Of a stretch of DNA of 64,000 bases, positions 13,192 through 27,282 are shown piece by piece; position 1 is the first letter of the stretch; every line of letters starts with the position of its first letter. Under the pieces are notes generated by a model. It was not told where the DNA came from, ran no database searches, and worked only from the letters and a program-made list of their open reading frames with translations. Made by a program: the position numbers and the translations under genes. The DNA comes from Tetrahymena elliotti 4EA. Taxonomy: Eukaryota > Ciliophora > Oligohymenophorea > Hymenostomatida > Tetrahymenidae. The DNA is taken from the NCBI GenBank assembly GCA_000231825.2, contig JH720299.1:594283-658282 (forward strand), read 5' to 3'.

Positions 13192-14208
13192 TCAATAATT
13201 TTAAACAGTTGATGTTTCATGGATTGAATTTTTAGTTTAAAATTCAAATAAAAGTTTTGATAGCTTAAGATAATTATTGATGTATGATTAATACAATCTA
13301 ATATAATATAGTTAAGTGAAGAGTTAAATAGTATAAATAATAGCTCCTGTAATCTTAAAAGGACTATCTAAAATAGTTGAATAGATAATTATTAATGCAA
13401 AGGGAAACAAATCTAATGAAAAAAATTGTATTTTTAAATATATAATTAATCTTTCTGACACTTCATTTTCCTTCTTTAGTTTTCTTCTTAGAATTATGTT
13501 GGAACATAAATGAACTAAGTATGAAATAGTTTGTAAGACTATAGGAATATAAACCAGGTATGTATCTGATAGATTATCCTTATCCATAACTCTCAGTTTG
13601 ATTTTGTCATCTGATTAACTTATTAATCCTACTGCATAAAAGAACCATAAATAAGTGTAAATTGAACAACTAATGAGCAAAAATAAAGAAAAAACTCTCA
13701 TAAACCCAAAAGCTATAATTTTCTTTTTAATCTTTGAACTTTTCTCTTCCAATTCTTTGATTTATTTGCTTTTATCATTTTCACTCTTTAAGTTCCTTGT
13801 TTATGCTTTTTAATCTTATGAAATCTCGTAAGCCTATTTCTTTTGTTGTAGCCATTCATTAGGGTCTTCTAGTTTTATTATTTACTATGAATAAATATTC
13901 AGTAGCTTCTTTTTGTTGCCATGATAATTCTTGCTTTCAATCATGTCTGGAGCTGAGTTTATCATAGCTAATCTCTCTGTTTATCTAGAACTACTTTAAC
14001 TTTGAACTTCATGATTCTAATATTTTAGAAGATCACCCTATGCCAACTATTATTTAAATTAATTGACGGGACTTAAAATGCACAAATTTAAGGACTATGC
14101 ATCACAATTCTAAGAAGGCTAAGTTGAATTATATTGTGAATATACATTCCTATTTAAATGGTTGTTGCTGAAAATTTCTTCTAAATTTGAAATTTTTTCT
14201 TTACTCAT
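13192..14208 (-). CDS. Four-helix membrane protein, paralogue 2 (338 aa)
   Basis: The frame runs from ATG 14206-14208 to TGA 13192-13194 with no in-frame TGA. About 170 polar residues come first, including a charged segment rich in Lys, Glu and Ser (ENDKSKQIKELEEK) that may form a short coiled coil. Four hydrophobic segments follow: around RVFSLFLLISCSIYTYL, YIPIVLQTISYLVHL, FFSLDLFPFALIIIYS and ITGAIIYTIQLFTQL. The third and fourth match the neighbour at 9057-10151 in spacing and sequence. Both genes are on the minus strand about 3 kb apart, as expected from a local duplication. The family is not recognised. Confidence 0.62.
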
Positions 14209-16005
14209 TTCTCTACTCAAGCTACTATTATTAATATTATTAATGTAGAATTATTAAATTATGTATTAACTAAAGTGAAATTAATAATAAAAATACATCA
14301 TACTCCAAAAATACACTTTAAAAATAGCAAAATTTAATTCTTCGCAATAATTATTTTTCAATGGTAACTAGTCAACTTTATTAATATATAATATTCCATG
14401 TAAATCACCTAAAAAATACAAAATAGATGTTGAAAAAATTGATATTTTTTTTTTCACTCATTAAGTAGGTTTTAACTTAGATCTTTAAACTTATTTTTGT
14501 TATTATTTTTAAGCAATAAAATTTTTAGAATGTTGTAAATTTCATTGAAATAATAATTTTAATATTGATCAAATAAAAATCCTAATAATCAATCATTTTT
14601 AAAATGAAATAATTTTTTTAGTAAGTAAAATCCTAAATGAGGAGGTCTAACTTTTATTTGAATGCTAAAAAATTAATTACAAGAATAATAACTTTAACAA
14701 AAATCAACTAGCTTTGCGATTTCATAGTAAAAATAGAACAGTAGGTAGAGAAATATATTTAATCTGTGTGTCTTTCATCATTCTACTAATTTTTCTTATC
14801 TTAAAAATAAATATTTTCAACACATTAACATAACATTCTACTATCTTACTTTTTATTTTTAAAATATTTCTAATAAATAAAAAATGAGTATGATTGATAA
14901 ATCTAATAAAATAAATTGAATATTTTTAAATCCAGTATTTTAATTTATTTGTTAAATTAGAAAAATAATCAATTTGTTTTTTTCATTATTAAGAATAAAA
15001 CAAAGGTTTTTCACAAGGAAATAAATATATTTTCTATTGATACATTTTAAAACTTACTTCTAAAATTCTTAGGAGAAAAATGAAATTTATTTTTAGAAAA
15101 TTTTGTATTTTATTTTGAATAATTCAAGCAGTAAATTTTTGATAATAATTTAAAATTTTATTAATATTACAAAATTTAAAATGAAGAAATATTTTTTAAA
15201 GAAAAATGAAATTTAAGTAATTCTAATAATATCTCATTAAAAAGATATTTTTTTGAAAAATGAATTAATTTTGAGAGCAATATTATCGTATCTATATGTT
15301 TTCTATCAATCAATGTATTGGGATTTTTGTAAATCCACTTCTAAATTTTAACATTTAGGCAAGTCTTGATAATATGCTAAATTGTGACATTAATCTAAAA
15401 AAAAAGAAATCTTTTCAAAAAATGAATGAATTTTTGTTCCTAATTTATTTAACAATTAAATAAATTTAGTCTATTGGTTTATTGTAAGCATTAAAAAACT
15501 TACTTCTAAAAAAACAAATAATTTATTTTTTCATTTATTTAGTAAACTATTGAAGAAATAGATAGGATAATTAAGCTTTTTAAATTAGTACAAAAATCTC
15601 AAAAATTTTTTGAGTAGTTTTCTTAAATTTCATTTAGTTTATTTGAAGTAAAAAATTTAATAAAAGTGGAAAATAAAATTAAAATAAATTAATTTTTTAG
15701 CAAAATAAATTAATTTATTCAATCAAGTAAAATCTCTGAATATCTATTTGGTATTTTTGTAGATTGGATATTTTACAGAATTAGCTTTAAAAAAGGAAGA
15801 TTATGTTTATTAAGCTTAGAATGAATAAATGTGAGAAACAAGTAAGGAAACAAACAAATAAACATAAAAAGAGTTTGAATTGATATAAAATGAATGAATA
15901 CTTTACTTAAAAAGTAGATTGATTTAGGTAAATATTATGTATATAAATATATATAAGTTATTTTATTATTTAATTAAGGTTTTTCTTATTATAGTTTATT
16001 CAGTT
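14209..16005. other. 1.8-kb interval without a supported gene
   Basis: AT-rich intergenic sequence between two minus-strand genes. Nothing recognised. Confidence 0.5.
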
Positions 16006-18318
16006 TCAGAGAATAAGGTTGTAAAGTAGCAGCTCTTTGTCTCTTTCATTTGCTATAACTAATTTAGGACAACTAGCTTGAACGATTTGCAACTTGTTTT
16101 TAGACTGGATGTCATCATTGATTGAGTTTCCATCTAAAATTACTGGATCATCTGTTACGAAATTATTTCTTTCATCTGCTGTGATTTTCCAAATCTTGAT
16201 TTGTTTATCACTTAAACCGATAGATAACAATGTGCCAATATCTCTTTTTCCATCAAATTCAAATAGACAGAAATCTATGACAGGGACATGTCCATGAGCA
16301 TTCCATCTGCTTAGGATTCTTCTACTAACTAGGTCATAAATGATGATTTCACCATCATTATTTCCTAAAAAGCAAAGACTATCTCTATAAGAAGGAATAA
16401 AACAAGATATTCTACCTAATTAACTGTCACTAATCAAGTTGTCTTAGTAAAGTCTGTCCATTTAAGCAACAGGTGATTAAGAAGCAGGTAAGTAAGAATA
16501 TTTCCAAATAGAAATAGTGTCATCACTAGCAACAATTAATTTCTTTTGTGATTTGATCAAATATATTCCTAGGATTTTACCATTGTGCTTTCCTTTAACT
16601 TAATGAACAATTTTTCCATCATGGAAATTAAAGACTTAAATATCTCCAAAGCTATCACCAACAGCAATATGAATTCCATCTTAGATATCTACTATGAATT
16701 AAGGAGTAGAAGTGAATGATGTTATTTTATTATAAATTGTTGGTTGAGATGATTTCTCAAGATCATATTTCTAAATTAAAACACTCATGTCTTATGAGCA
16801 GGTAGCAATCAGAACTTTTTTGTTATTTTCTCCATTTGGAATATTACTCTACATGCTGACTAAATCATACTTAGGTTAAGATATTATCTAATCTGAGAAT
16901 TAATCAAAGAATGCCTTTATCTTAGTCACACAAGTTATAGGCGCCGTATGAGCAGGGAAAGTATGCATCTTCTTCATAGAAGATTCAAATATTTTAATTT
17001 TCTAGTCACCAGCAGAAGCCAATGCAAAATGAGTCTCAGAAAGTGAACAAACTGAACAAATAGGGATCTCAAGTTGGTATTTTTTAACTGGCTTAATACT
17101 AATATTCTATTCAGTATTCTTTAACTGCATTTACTTACCATTCTTAGATATCTTAAACTATTTTTTGCCTCCACTGTTGTTTGATAAATTGATATTGTTA
17201 TTGTTGTTATTACTATAGTTATTTGATGCCTATCTATTCAAGTTTAATCCAATATTGTTGTTATTGTTTTGTGTGTTGTTAGATACAAAGTTATTTTGCA
17301 TAGAGGGAATAGAAGGAGGTGCAGCAGATGCAAGGTTTAGATAGTTGTTAACATTCATATTGCTTACATTATTATTATTGTTGTTTAGAATTTATCCATT
17401 GGAGGAGGAAGATGAGGAAGAGGAAGATTATGGTTATTGCTGTAGTTGTAGTTGGATTCCTGCAGCTTAATTACTTCCTTGTTCAGCTGGAAGAGCATCT
17501 TCTGGATAGAGAATGTTTTTGTTGAAAAATTATTCTACATTTTTGCATATAATTTAAACTTGTTAAGACATTGAATCACTTGGTAAGTAGAATGGGAGAT
17601 TATCTGTCATTTTGTTAAGTTGTTAGTTGATAGCTCTGAAGTTGTTTACAAATGTTGACTTGTTTTGTGAAATAGTTTTTGCTTTTTCAATGGCTTTGTT
17701 CAGTTGAGAAACAAATTAAGAAGCTTGTAAAGGCATTTCACTTTGAAGTTTTGCAGCAAGATTTGATGGGTTGATGAATAGGTAAAAAGTCTTAGCTAAA
17801 CCAAAATTTTCATTTAAAGATGTCTTCTGCTTATTGAATGTATCACAATAATTTCTATAGAAGGTATCTAATCTGCTATAAAGCTTTTCTCTGATTTAGT
17901 CTAGGTTAGAAAGCAGCATAGAGCTAAGTTATCCCATTTCCTCATCTATTAAAGATTTCTATGCTTGAATGTGCTTCTCTACACTTCTCAGATGCATTTC
18001 ATCATCATCCTACCATTTTTAAAGATTTGGTGTTTGACTGTATATTTCTTACAAAATCTGTCTATTAACTGGAGTATAGTTCTCCATTTCATTTACTGCA
18101 TCAACTAAATAAGTATCAATACTTTTAAATAAGGCTTTATGATCTCTAAAGTGAGAATCATTTTCATATTAACAGCTCTTACAAATAATTGATTATCTTT
18201 TGCAAGCACTCTCTGTGCATATGAATTAAGCTTATTCCTTGCTGTGAGTGGGGCATCTCAGCCTTACTTTTGGCACTAAGTATTTATCTATAGTGTAGTC
18301 ATAATCGTTTGTTAACAT
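16006..18318 (-). CDS. TRIM-like protein: B-box zinc finger, coiled coil, WD40 domain (770 aa)
   Basis: One frame runs from ATG 18316-18318, with an in-frame TGA a few codons upstream, to TGA 16006-16008. Residues 20-60 form a B-box-type zinc-binding module: CPTH, then paired Cys (TESAC, CKSC) and final His residues (SHFRDH). Residues 80-300 are helical and charged, consistent with a coiled coil. A low-complexity linker rich in Gln, Ser and Asn spans about 305-415. The C-terminal half has WD40-like blades, for example AGDQKIKIF, IAVGDSFGDIQVFNF, VASDDTISIWKY, NDGEIIIYDL and LSDKQIKIWKI. The layout resembles animal TRIM proteins without the N-terminal RING, so ubiquitin-ligase activity is not supported; a scaffold role is more likely. 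Confident in domains, not in function. Confidence 0.85.
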
Positions 18319-21300
18319 TTCAATTAGTTTTTATCAAAATTTTGCTTTTTTTTCTTCAAATATTTTTGTAGCTACTTTTATGGACGTTTGTTTTTCAATT
18401 CTATCTAGATGATTAATGAAGAATTCTATTCAAATGTATTCTATTCTCCGTATATAATTTGTAACTATAGATGTTGTTAACCCTACTTTATTTAAATTAA
18501 TCTACTCTTGAAGTCAATATTGTAGCTTGAATACAATAATATAAATTTGTTAAGTTTTTTATTATGTTTTTCTATCTTAATTCCTCACAAAACTTTTTAA
18601 CACTTTTTAAAATTTTCAAAAAAAACTAATCTATTCATTCATTTGATCTTTAATTTTTAATGGTTTTTCAAAAAAAAAACAAAACCAAACCAAATAATTC
18701 TTTTCTTCTCACTTTATCGTTGCTTTTAAACCAAGAATTAGATTCAATATTTAATTAAATTTATAAATTTCTTCTGTATTTGAATATACCTACATGTGAG
18801 TATGTCTTTTCTTAACTGAATAATTAAGCAAACAAGTATCCAAGCGAGAGAACAAAAAAATAAAGAAATAAACAAACACTGCAACAAATACTTAAATCCA
18901 GCTGTATTATACTGTTTAGATCTTTGAAAATCAAATTAACCTACATAAATTTAAATATCTCAAAAACTAATTTGATTAATGAATAAATACAGTTTTTTAA
19001 ATTTTGAATAAATTGAAAAATATTAATTAAAAAAAGAAGAAAAAATATTTTATGGAAGTAAAATTTTTAAACACTTTATTAAAATAAATTAAAAAAAAAG
19101 ATTTTCTTATTTCAAATAAAATTGGATTATCTCGATTTTAATCATTCAAATTCCTTTAATTAAAAAAATTAATATTTTTATTTAAATTCTGAACAAATCT
19201 AAAAATATCTACTTTTGAAGATAAAATATATTTTAATTTAATCATAATTATTATCATCCTTTAAATATTTTAAGATTTCTATTGTTTATTTATTTTCAAA
19301 TTAATTTAATTTGTTTAGGAGACCATCTTACTAAAATATAGATTAACATGTTAAATTGATAAATTTCACTCCCTTAAAGAAAGTTAAAACATATATTTTA
19401 AATGATGGTGTTAAAATTATTTTGAAGGGGGGATATGGCAACCAGTAAAATTTTTAGTTTTAATTAAAAAAAATCATGATTAATACTGAATACAATTATT
19501 TATGAGTAATTGAACTAAATAAAACTCAATTTATCAAAATATTTCGAAATATTAATCAGAATAATTAAAAAATATTTTGAAATTTAAATATTTTTTTATG
19601 AATGATTTAAATCTATTTCTTTTGAGAGTGAAATAGAAAGTAAAATTTAAACAAACTCTAGTGTTATTTAATTCACTTTTTTAAAAAACAAGATCAGGAA
19701 TACCTCTTTAAAATAATCTAGCATTACTAGTATTTGAACTAATTTGATTTCAATTGATTTTGTTTGTTGAAAATCTTTCAAAGAATTTTTGAAACTTTTT
19801 AAATATTTTAGATTGAGTAAAGATAATTAAAATAATAAATGAAACTTATTCAAAAAGGAGTTACAAAAAAACTTTTTGAAATTTAAAAAATTTCAAAGAA
19901 AATTAGCTTGATTTCCATCACAAATTGTATTTATTTTTTTTGAAATAAAATAAGATAGACAATTAATTATCCAGCAAATTCTTGCTTGATAAAACCATAC
20001 ACAATTAGACTTGATAAAAAGGTATTAGCTGATAAGAAAATAGTCATTTTCTAGCATTGAATTGAATATTTTTTATTGATATAAAATAAATTGTTTTACT
20101 ACAAATGAAAATTTTGAGAAAAGAAAACTGTTGATTTAGATAGTTAAACAAATATTAATACACATAGAAATTTAATTTAAAATAATGATTAGTAGTTTCT
20201 CAGTTAAGCCTGATTATTCATTCACACAAATTTCATAGGGCTAAATTTATTGAATTAAGCAGGAAATATCTAAAAAGAGATTAAAAAGTTAATTAGGAGA
20301 TTTTCTAGAGCAAGTAAACGCAATTTTTTTGCCATTTTTTGAAACTTTTTTGTTGTTTTAAAGAAAATTCTGAAATAGGCGTCTATATGAAAAGGATGGT
20401 AGAAACTATAAATTGAAAAATAGAAAGGAGTAGGTAAGTAATGTACTTGATTAATAAATTCGAATTAAAAAATAACTGGTGAGAATTTGATTAGCATGAA
20501 ATATGATTAATTAAATTTAGATTAAAGATTTGCAACCAGCACTAACTATAAAAATAGAAATGACATTGCTAGATTATTTTCATTTAGAATAGAAAAGCAG
20601 AATGTTAGAATATGATTTTTTTTTTGTTCACTCAATTTTAAAATTCTATCATTCATTTTAATTAAAATTTAATTACAAATATTTATGTAGTCAACATACA
20701 CAGAAAATAATTGATATAGAAAATAACGATATTACATTCTCAGTCAAGATAAATTTATAAATTCATTTAATTATTATTTAAAACACATGTAAACAAAATC
20801 TATCAATAATATCAGGTATCAGGAATGTTTGATTTTTTTTAGCACATTAAAATGATTTTTTGAATTGTGGTTTACTTTTAAATTCTGAAGTATTTTAGAC
20901 AACTTATTTTCCGGTGGAATATTTATTATTATTTGATCATTTTATTGAGAACAAATAAAAGTTTTTATTTTCTTTCATTCTATTAATTATGAATGAATAT
21001 TTATCATCAACAATTTAAATAATTTTGGAATATCTTAATTAGGAGACTATTTAAGGAATAAAAATAGAAAAATAAAAACCTATGTCAATTTATATAGATA
21101 GATTTTATATGTAATTCAATTAAAAGCCTTATATGAAATATCTAAGATTGCATTTTGTGGTTGTAGAAAAAGAGAAATATTAGAATTTATTGGGATTAAT
21201 TCAAAGTAGAAAGGAAGTATGTCTTAAAAGTAAATGAGTTTGAAATGGTTGAGTGGTAAAAGAAAATAAAATAATTAGAATAAATTAAATACATATCTTG

Positions 21301-21870
21301 ATTGGCTGATTAGTAAATGGATGGATATATATATATACATAGAAAAAAGGATATCATTTGAAGTGAATATTTAGAATTTTTCTATTCTAATTATGGTTGG
21401 GACTATGTATTTTGTTTCTTTGTTTGATTGTTTGTTAGTGAAAGATTAATTGATTATGTGAATGACTTGTTTGGTTTGATACTTAATTAATTAATAAGTA
21501 ATTGATCTAACAATAGTTTGAATCAAAAATAAGCATTATAAAAGGAAAGAAGTCATTCACTTTCGCGTAATTAATTCTATCTAAAAAAAATATAAAATAC
21601 TAACTATTTTTAAGTCTTTCTTTTCCTAATTATTTTCTTAATTCTTAAACTATAGATTGATTGATTTCATTCATTAATTGATCATATAACAAAAAAATAC
21701 TGCAAACTATTATATTTGATTGTTTGTCTGTCTGTCTCTCCATCTCTCTGTCTGCTACCAATCTGACTAAATCTACTAAAAAGAAACTCATTTTACACTA
21801 AATTTTATTAACCAAATTTAAGCATTCCAAAAATATTGATAATTTAACAACAATTTATACACACCTTTTG
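18319..21870. other. 3.5-kb interval without a supported gene
   Basis: AT-rich intergenic DNA with dispersed poly-A/T runs and simple dinucleotide runs, for example a short TA run near 21330. No coding frame with protein-like composition and no structured RNA recognised. Confidence 0.5.
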
Positions 21871-22203
21871 ATGGATTAACCCGCTCTTTTTCTTGTTGAA
21901 GCAGATGAAAAACTTCAATCTAAATTCAATTCTCTACCTAACGAATAAATGACATATAACTTACTTTCTTCTTTCATAGTTGGATATATTTTCGCTTTGA
22001 GACCTAATAAAGATTTAGATGACTTCGATTTCATATTGAACACTATTACTGATTTATTAGAAGTTAAATAATCTAAGAAGTTAACATTTTCATAGTTTAT
22101 CCTTGTTATGGAATAAATCATTATTCAACATTCTTAAAATGTAATTTTTGATTTGCATTTCCTTTAAACTCCCATCATCTCTTGTCAGCTCTTCTATTAT
22201 TGA
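21871..22203 (+). CDS. Small hypothetical protein (110 aa)
   Basis: ATG 21871 to TGA 22201-22203. The first 90 residues have protein-like composition (FLVEADEKLQSKF, YIFALRPNKDLDDFDF, LTFSQFILVMEQ). A candidate 48-base intron (22141-22188, GT...AG) lies near the end; removing it keeps the frame and the same stop, giving about 94 residues. It could be a stand-alone small gene or the first exon of the RING1-IBR gene downstream. No family recognised. Confidence 0.45.
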
Positions 22204-22800
22204 TATATAAACTATTAAAATACACCTATTAAACTGATATTTATTGTTGGTGTATCAATTGTTATGACAAATTACAATGATGATGATGATGAAAATCACT
22301 TATTATAATAATTAGAAATATTAAATCTGATTATATTTAATAAAGATATAGGAAATAGTAGTAAAAGAATCAAATAAATTCCCTGAAGCATAATAGAGCA
22401 AAGTAATATAGTTAAAATAACATTTAATAATACCCTTAAGTGCAAACTAAAACAAATATGTGATGATATGATAAATTATCAGATGAGATTTATGTTAATC
22501 TATCAATTGAACTAAAAACTAATACTTTTAAAATGAATAAAAAATTAACTTCATTGATATTTTAATAGACGAATATAGAAAAAAGAATATCCCAATTTCT
22601 GTTTCTATGTAAAATATTAGCAAACCTTTGAGGAATAATTAAAGTATTCTCAATTTCAAATCTGATTCAAAATTTAAATGAAATCTGCATCGAGAAATAT
22701 CTTCACATTTATTAAATTTTATTTGCACTTTTAACATTGAATTAGTGAAATATTAGTGTATTTAATTCATTTATTCATCCATTTTTCTTTTTTAATTTAG

Positions 22801-24588
22801 AAAAGTCCAATTTAAATCTCCTCTTTCTAGGATGAAATAGAAAAGGTTTAATAATTTTTTGCAGAAGATAAAGATTTATGCAATAATTCTCAAACATAAG
22901 GAGAAGAAGTATCAGTTCAGTTAGACTAAAATAAGCTTGAAGTAAAATTACTCTATTTCATTCTTTAAACACAAAAAATTGTTTTTGATAATGATTAGAA
23001 TATTCTCAATTACATCAGAAGTATTTCATATCATGAATGAAAATCTTTTGATTCTCTCTATCAATTCAAAGATTAATATTTACATCTTAGTAATCATAAA
23101 CTAACTTTGATTTAAATTATAATAAAAGCAAAATAATTTGACAAGCAGCTAAGCAGATTCTTAATAAGTTACTGTTAAAAGAATTGATTAGAGAAGATAG
23201 AGCTTAATTTTAAGAATTAATTAAATGTAAATGTAAGAAATCAAAGAAGAAACTGATGACGAACTTGGCCAACTTAGTGAAGCTAGCAATAGTCAAACAT
23301 AAAAGGAATTTAACAACTATAAAATTGGAAACTGTGATATCTGTTAGCAAGATATTAAATTAAATCAATATTAACCTTTAAGTTGTCTGCATAATTTCCA
23401 TAGAGACTGTTTGGCAAATAAAATCATTAATCAGGTAAACTTCATTTAATTTTTTCTATTTTAATATAGGCTAACCTTCATATTAAACATCAAAAATAAA
23501 GAGACTAAAACAATTGACTTTACTAAATAAAATTTAAACATGTAAAAATATTATAAAATAACTTAAATACTGGATCTCCTCAATATTATTAATTTAAACT
23601 GGATTAACTCTCTATTTCCTATTTCTCAAAAAATTTAGACATGCAAATTTTTTTATGAACTTAGCTTAGATTTTAAATAAAGAGGATCCTTAGTATTTTT
23701 TTTAAAGCTTTAAATGTGGTTAGAATTAATTTTCTAATAAAATAAAATATCGTAAATATTATATTCTCAAGTTATTAGAATTTAGTTAATTGATTTATTT
23801 GAGAAAATATGGATAAAAAAGTAAAATGATAATTAAATACTGATAACATAATTATATGAATAAGGAGCCACTTTTAAGTTTTTAATTAGATTTAATCAAG
23901 AATTAACTTTTTTTTATATAGAAAATCCTCAAAGATGATTTCAGATTTCAAAAGAAAACTAAAATTAAATAAAACATAATACTTTTTACCCATTAATTTT
24001 GCTTCAATAAATAATAAACAATTTTGATATAACTTTACAATATTTTAATCTTATAATTTTAATTTTCAAAAGTTTGAAATAGAAAAACATAACACCATTA
24101 GATGCTGCGTTGAAACTTGTAACAAAGAGATTACTGATTAAGAAATTTAAGAAACTTTACCATCAAATAAATTTTAAAACTATTTAGACTTCAAATTTGA
24201 CGAATTTCGTATTGAAAATAACATAATTTATTGTCCTTCATAAAATTGCAATATGCGATACTTAAAAGAAGATGGTGATATTATGTTTTCTTGTAGTTGT
24301 TGTAATCAGTCTTATTGTTTAAATTGCAGATCCTTATGGCATCCTAACATTTCATGTGCTTAATATTAAAACCGACTTACAAAATTTCAAGAATCAGATA
24401 CAGTAAAAACTTATTTTCATTATAAAAAATTAAAATAGAAATTTAAAATAAATCTAATTCCAAAGCAAACAAACAAAAAAATTATCAAAAAAGGAATCAA
24501 ATTTTTTAATTTCAACATTTTATTTATTTTACAGATTAATTTATTTCATTATTTAAAGAAAAATGTATTAAATAGATAGGCAATATGA
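22801..24588 (+). CDS. RING1-IBR zinc-finger protein, multi-exon, 5' end unresolved
   Basis: Proposed exons are 22801-23020, 23154-23434, 24073-24402 and 24535-24588, with GT...AG introns of 133, 638 and 132 bases. Together they give 295 codons in one frame ending at TGA 24586-24588. Exon 2 encodes a RING1-type finger (CDIC...SCLHNFHRDC). Exon 3 completes it (CCVETC) and encodes an in-between-RING domain (YCPSQNC, FSCSCCNQSYCLNC, then WHPNISC). This pair defines RBR-type E3 ubiquitin ligases, which also need a third finger, RING2, carrying the catalytic Cys. No RING2 follows: the reading ends about 25 residues after the IBR. Exon 1 is acidic and polar; upstream sequence (22260-22700) has further coding-like pieces I could not join. 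Domain identity is strong, the gene model moderate. Confidence 0.72.
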
Positions 24589-26793
24589 TTAGCTATTAGA
24601 GTTACTACCAATTACATGACTAAATTGATAAGAAATAAAAGCGTAAAAAACATTCTATTGATAGAAAAAAATAAAATTATGATAGAAATAAACAAATAGA
24701 AGCAGTCTGAAACATATTAACTTTGAAAACAAAAATCTTTAAAATGTCTAAAAACTAAATAGAAGAGCTAGCTTTAGCTAGTTTCTTTTTAATAATTAAA
24801 TAACCTTTTAAAATTTAAAAATAAATTTAATCTCTTCTCATTCAACTAGATTGTAAAAAATGTACTACTTAAACTATCCTATTGAAATAAGAAATTCATA
24901 TTAATTATACAACTAAATCAACAAAGAAGGTTTATTTGTTCATACCTTCTAAAGGTTGATTTATAAATATCTAATAATTAATAACTCTAAAATTTATTTA
25001 AAATTACTAATTAATCACTTTAATAATTACCAACAAATATTTTTTATATAAACTAAAAATAACTTAGATATTAACTTAATTTGTAAAAATTATGTGTTTA
25101 TACTCAATTAATCTTCTTATTAGTACTTTACTAAACAATTTTCATATTCTAATCAATTATTTTTCATTCATTTTATATAATTAGCCACAATAAATAATTG
25201 CAAGTTTATCAATAGAAATATAATAACAATGTAATTCTCACAAATTTAGGCCATCACTATTTCCAGAAGAAATCTGCTAGTTTTTAGTGGTAGCAAAATT
25301 TAATTTTTAATTTTAAAACTTTTTAAAAACTTAAACAAAATAAAAAAATAAGGTATTTTTCAAAAATTTTTTTATCTATTTAAAAATGAAATTTATCTAA
25401 GTTACCTACAAATGATGAATTATTATTTTTATAAAAATATTTAATTTAATTATTTTTAAAAGTGAATTTGTTGTTTTTTTTACAAAAAGTAAATAAATAG
25501 CTTAGAATTTCAAATGTAAAAGAAAGAAGGAGTCAAAAAATTTAGGTGTGAAAAATTTGATTTTGTTTTTCACATCTACAAAATTTAAATTAAATGATTT
25601 ACTTTTACACTTAAATAAAAAATTTATGAATTAATATTTCTAATTATAATATAAAATATTTTATTGTCTTACTAGAATTTAATTATCTCTATGTTAAAAA
25701 TTTTTAATCATGATAGTTGTCTATCTATATACTTAGTTAGTTATTAAACATTTAAATATTCATGAAATTATATTTAATATAATAAAATTATTCATAATTT
25801 CTCATTTGCACAAGATTTATCAAAAATTTCTATTTTTAAATCTTTAAAATCATATTTTTAATTATTCGTGGATTAATTATAAATAAAATGAGTATTTTGC
25901 GTTGTTCAAATTATTAAAGTCTTCTTCCTTAATTTTATTTTTGTTCCATGAATCCCTATTTAAAAAAAGCAATATTGAATTATTAAATTAATTACTTTAA
26001 AATGAAATAAATAATTTCATTTCTAATTTATTTTAAAAGTTTCTTACCTAAAATAAATACACAAATAATTAGTGTTTTTCATCTGCTTAAAAGTTTGTAA
26101 GGTTTATTCTATTTAAGATAGCTCATCAAAAATAATTTATTTGTTATACCTTGAAATAAATATTGTTAAAATTAAAAAATAAAATAAAATAGTTTGTTTA
26201 AGAGAGAAATAAAAAATATTTTGCATTAATCAATAGGAAAAATATATGAAAATATCTGCGATTTTAGAATAATATCAACTCTTAAAAGATAATTATTATT
26301 TATCTTCATAAAAGCTAATTAGAATTTTTTAAATGTTTTAAAATAATTTTAAATTGTTTATTTATTTTTTACTCAATAAACAAGCAAATATTTTGTAATT
26401 TTGAATTATTTTATGACAGCGAAGCAATAAATGATGAGAAACTTTTGAGGTCTAGGTTATTTCCACTTTATTTAATAAAAATAATTTTAAATAAATATTT
26501 ATATTTTTAGGCAATATTAAATTAGATAAATTTGTCTAATATTTGAAAATTTACTAATTAAAAATAACAAATACCTATAAATTATTAATGATTTTTTATA
26601 TTTGTTAAGTATCCTACTTACATTATTAAAAGTATAACTAAATATATAATATATTATATAGTATAAAGAGGTTTGATATAACTAAAAATTAGATTTAGGT
26701 CTTTAAAGAGTGAATGTGAAATTTCTCTTTTTTAATTTTAAAAACAGCACTAATCAAATAGATTAATTATAAAATTTTATATTCATTCAATCC
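24589..26793. other. 2.2-kb interval without a supported gene
   Basis: AT-rich, with only short open stretches (for example about 70 codons near 24745-24960 containing one CKKC) that are no longer than expected by chance. Confidence 0.45.
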
Positions 26794-27282
26794 ATGGTTT
26801 TGAATAATAATAGAGAAATAATAGAATAAAAATAACATTTTAAATATTATTTATGTCTCATTCATTTTATTTACAAAAAGGATAAAATAAAAGTAAATGA
26901 ATTGAGCAGGATTAGACTAAATTAATTACAATTCTTGAACACTACTCAAAAAATCAATTAGAATCCTAAAATTATCTCAATGAAATAGTAGTATGAAAAA
27001 TATACTGAATCTAAGTATATTAAAGCATCTTAATTTATTATATTTTTCTCTGTCACTTTGTTAATCATTATTTTTTACTTTGATATATAACAAAGAATGG
27101 ATGATTAAATTATTTCTAACTAAAACTACCTACAATCAAAATATTCAAGAAATAATTCGAAATAGATTTAGAGGCAGAAAAGTAAAATATTTTTCCCTTT
27201 AATTAATTCAATTGTTAAAATAAATTTTGTTAGAATCATAAAATTAAAATTTTTTTAATCTTAAAAAAATTAATTTTGGTGA
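26794..27282 (+). CDS. Possible small single-pass membrane protein (162 aa, or 100 aa from ATG 26980)
   Basis: TGA-free frame from ATG 26794 to TGA 27280-27282; an internal ATG at 26980 is an alternative start. A hydrophobic segment (FIIFFSVTLLIIIFYFDI) follows a polar Gln/Lys/Tyr-rich stretch, then a basic Asn/Gln-rich tail. This would be a type II or tail-anchored membrane protein. The length is only about twice chance expectation in this base composition, and the last 30 residues look like translated intergenic DNA, so the true gene may be shorter or spliced. No family recognised. Confidence 0.3.

Noticed and set aside
13192..14208. Frameshift or intron near 13940 in the second four-helix gene
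   Set aside because: Recounting the A-run at 13870 showed that one frame reads straight through.
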